From NCBI GenBank assembly GCA_049115695.1, contig JAGDZR010000007.1, forward strand, positions 248,001 through 312,000: a stretch of DNA of 64,000 nucleotides, written 5' to 3'. This stretch comes from JAGDZR01 sp049115695. GTDB lineage: Bacteria > Bacteroidota > Bacteroidia > Cytophagales > Cyclobacteriaceae. The notes beneath the pieces were generated by a model that made no database searches, was not told the origin of the DNA, and worked only from the letters and a program-made list of their open reading frames with translations. Of the stretch, positions 63,519-64,000 are shown in pieces (positions within the stretch are counted from its first letter, which is position 1; each line of letters opens with the position of its first letter). Made by a program: the position numbers and the translations under genes.

Positions 63519-64000
63519 TCAATTTCTCCAATCGGTCATCCGTTCATTCATTTGTTCATTTTCCAGTTGGAATGTGTCGATCAAATCATAATTCTGATCC
63601 GGCATCTGATCAATCCCAAGTGCATTCGCTATTTCAGAAGTTGGGACAGTTGCTCTGCCTTTCTTAATAGTGCCCTTCACCAAACACGCTGCAACGTCCT
63701 TCCCATTCCTTACTATTTTTTGCTCCATATAAATCCATTTTTCATCGATAAAGGACACTCTGGTGAGTAACTCCGCTTTTTGAAACATTTTAAGGGGTTT
63801 ATAAAACTGAACGCTAATTGCCTGACTGGGATAAAACCACTTATACTTCCTCGCCAATTTTAAAAAATTGGTCCTAACCATAAAATCTATTCTACCCAAT
63901 TCCATTACGGTCATAATAGCAGCGTGATTCATCACAGACACATCTATATCTGTCACCCAGACACGAAATGGAAGGACTACCGTTTCCGATAAACTTAATT
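63519..64000 (-). CDS. Acyl-CoA thioesterase-like protein (start outside the window)
   Basis: The open frame continues off the right edge; the visible part has about 160 residues. The 4HBT-type hotdog fold is indicated by VLPFRVWVTDIDVSVMNHA, where DIDVSVMNH is the THEM6/4HBT-2 form of the catalytic D-x-x-x-H-x-N motif, with RIDFMVRTNFLKLARK and FYKPLKMFQKAELLTR following. These enzymes hydrolyse acyl-CoA thioesters. The true start codon lies beyond base 64000. No partner gene is visible. Confidence 0.8.
   Translation of the reverse strand, partial: LSLSETVVLPFRVWVTDIDVSVMNHAAIMTVMELGRIDFMVRTNFLKLARKYKWFYPSQAISVQFYKPLKMFQKAELLTRVSFIDEKWIYMEQKIVRNGKDVAACLVKGTIKKGRATVPTSEIANALGIDQMPDQNYDLIDTFQLENEQMNERMTDWRN

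Noticed and set aside
1..64000. CRISPR arrays, complete insertion sequences, prophage genes, rRNA operons, known riboswitches.
   Set aside because: Looked for; no regularly spaced repeats, transposase, capsid or integrase genes, rRNA sequence or recognisable riboswitch motifs were found.

Overview
The window reads as chromosomal DNA of a Bacteroidota member, most likely a marine or soil Cytophagales. The evidence is a short (~287 aa) primary sigma factor, a T9SS C-terminal sorting domain, a DUF5916 outer-membrane protein, bacillithiol synthesis (BshB1), many SPII lipoproteins, weak Shine-Dalgarno sites and -33 TTTG / -7 TAnnTTTG promoters. Most of it is ordinary core genome. No prophage, CRISPR array or intact insertion sequence was seen.

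Layout. 0-9.8 kb: tail of a fumarylacetoacetate-hydrolase-family gene, a DUF5916 protein, two alpha/beta hydrolases, a NYN-LOTUS protein, tRNA-Thr, and a miaE-yqgE-DUF349 gene run. 9.9-19.9 kb: pdxH coupled to a glycosyltransferase, a lipoprotein, then a minus-strand core block (lptF/G-like, rpsO, pnp, rpoD, trxB, bshB1). 20-32.6 kb: tRNA-Met, lipoproteins, a VIT1-type transporter, metG, divergent typA, an M61 peptidase and an adaptor/ABC-permease/TolC efflux operon that lacks an ATPase. 32.6-43.5 kb: SDR, two YeeE/YedE proteins, a DUF6503-like lipoprotein, a JmjC/cupin protein, tRNA-Leu, egtB-egtD, and an anaerobic formate module (pflB, pflA, divergent OFA-type MFS carrier). 43.5-53.2 kb: a LytTR two-component unit with a 62-aa membrane protein, a CAP protein, a T9SS cargo, an FtsX-type permease, a regulator/membrane-protein locus with DUF1579, cysH and an epimerase. 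53.2-64 kb: a decayed toxin-antitoxin cluster, fahA plus a flavin reductase, valS, mogA, a methyltransferase, a 249-bp tandem repeat, two small membrane proteins, a parDE-like pair whose toxin carries a premature stop, and a thioesterase running off the edge.

Most notable observations. (1) A 19-bp near-perfect dyad occurs identically upstream of the DUF1579 gene and upstream of the membrane-protein/winged-helix-regulator operon beside it, and is a strong candidate operator for that regulator. (2) Three damaged toxin-antitoxin genes lie at 53.4-54.3 kb behind a palindrome containing TGTACA, the core of YefM operators, with no antitoxin gene left. (3) The ParE-like toxin at 63 kb has an amber codon that cuts off its conserved tail. 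(4) A soluble receiver-kinase fusion is packed between a tiny two-helix membrane protein and its LytTR regulator. (5) Inverted repeats sit directly against the starts of rpoD, the M61 peptidase and the DUF349 gene, and between pflB and pflA. (6) Genes for two low-molecular-weight thiol systems, bacillithiol and ergothioneine, lie in the same window.
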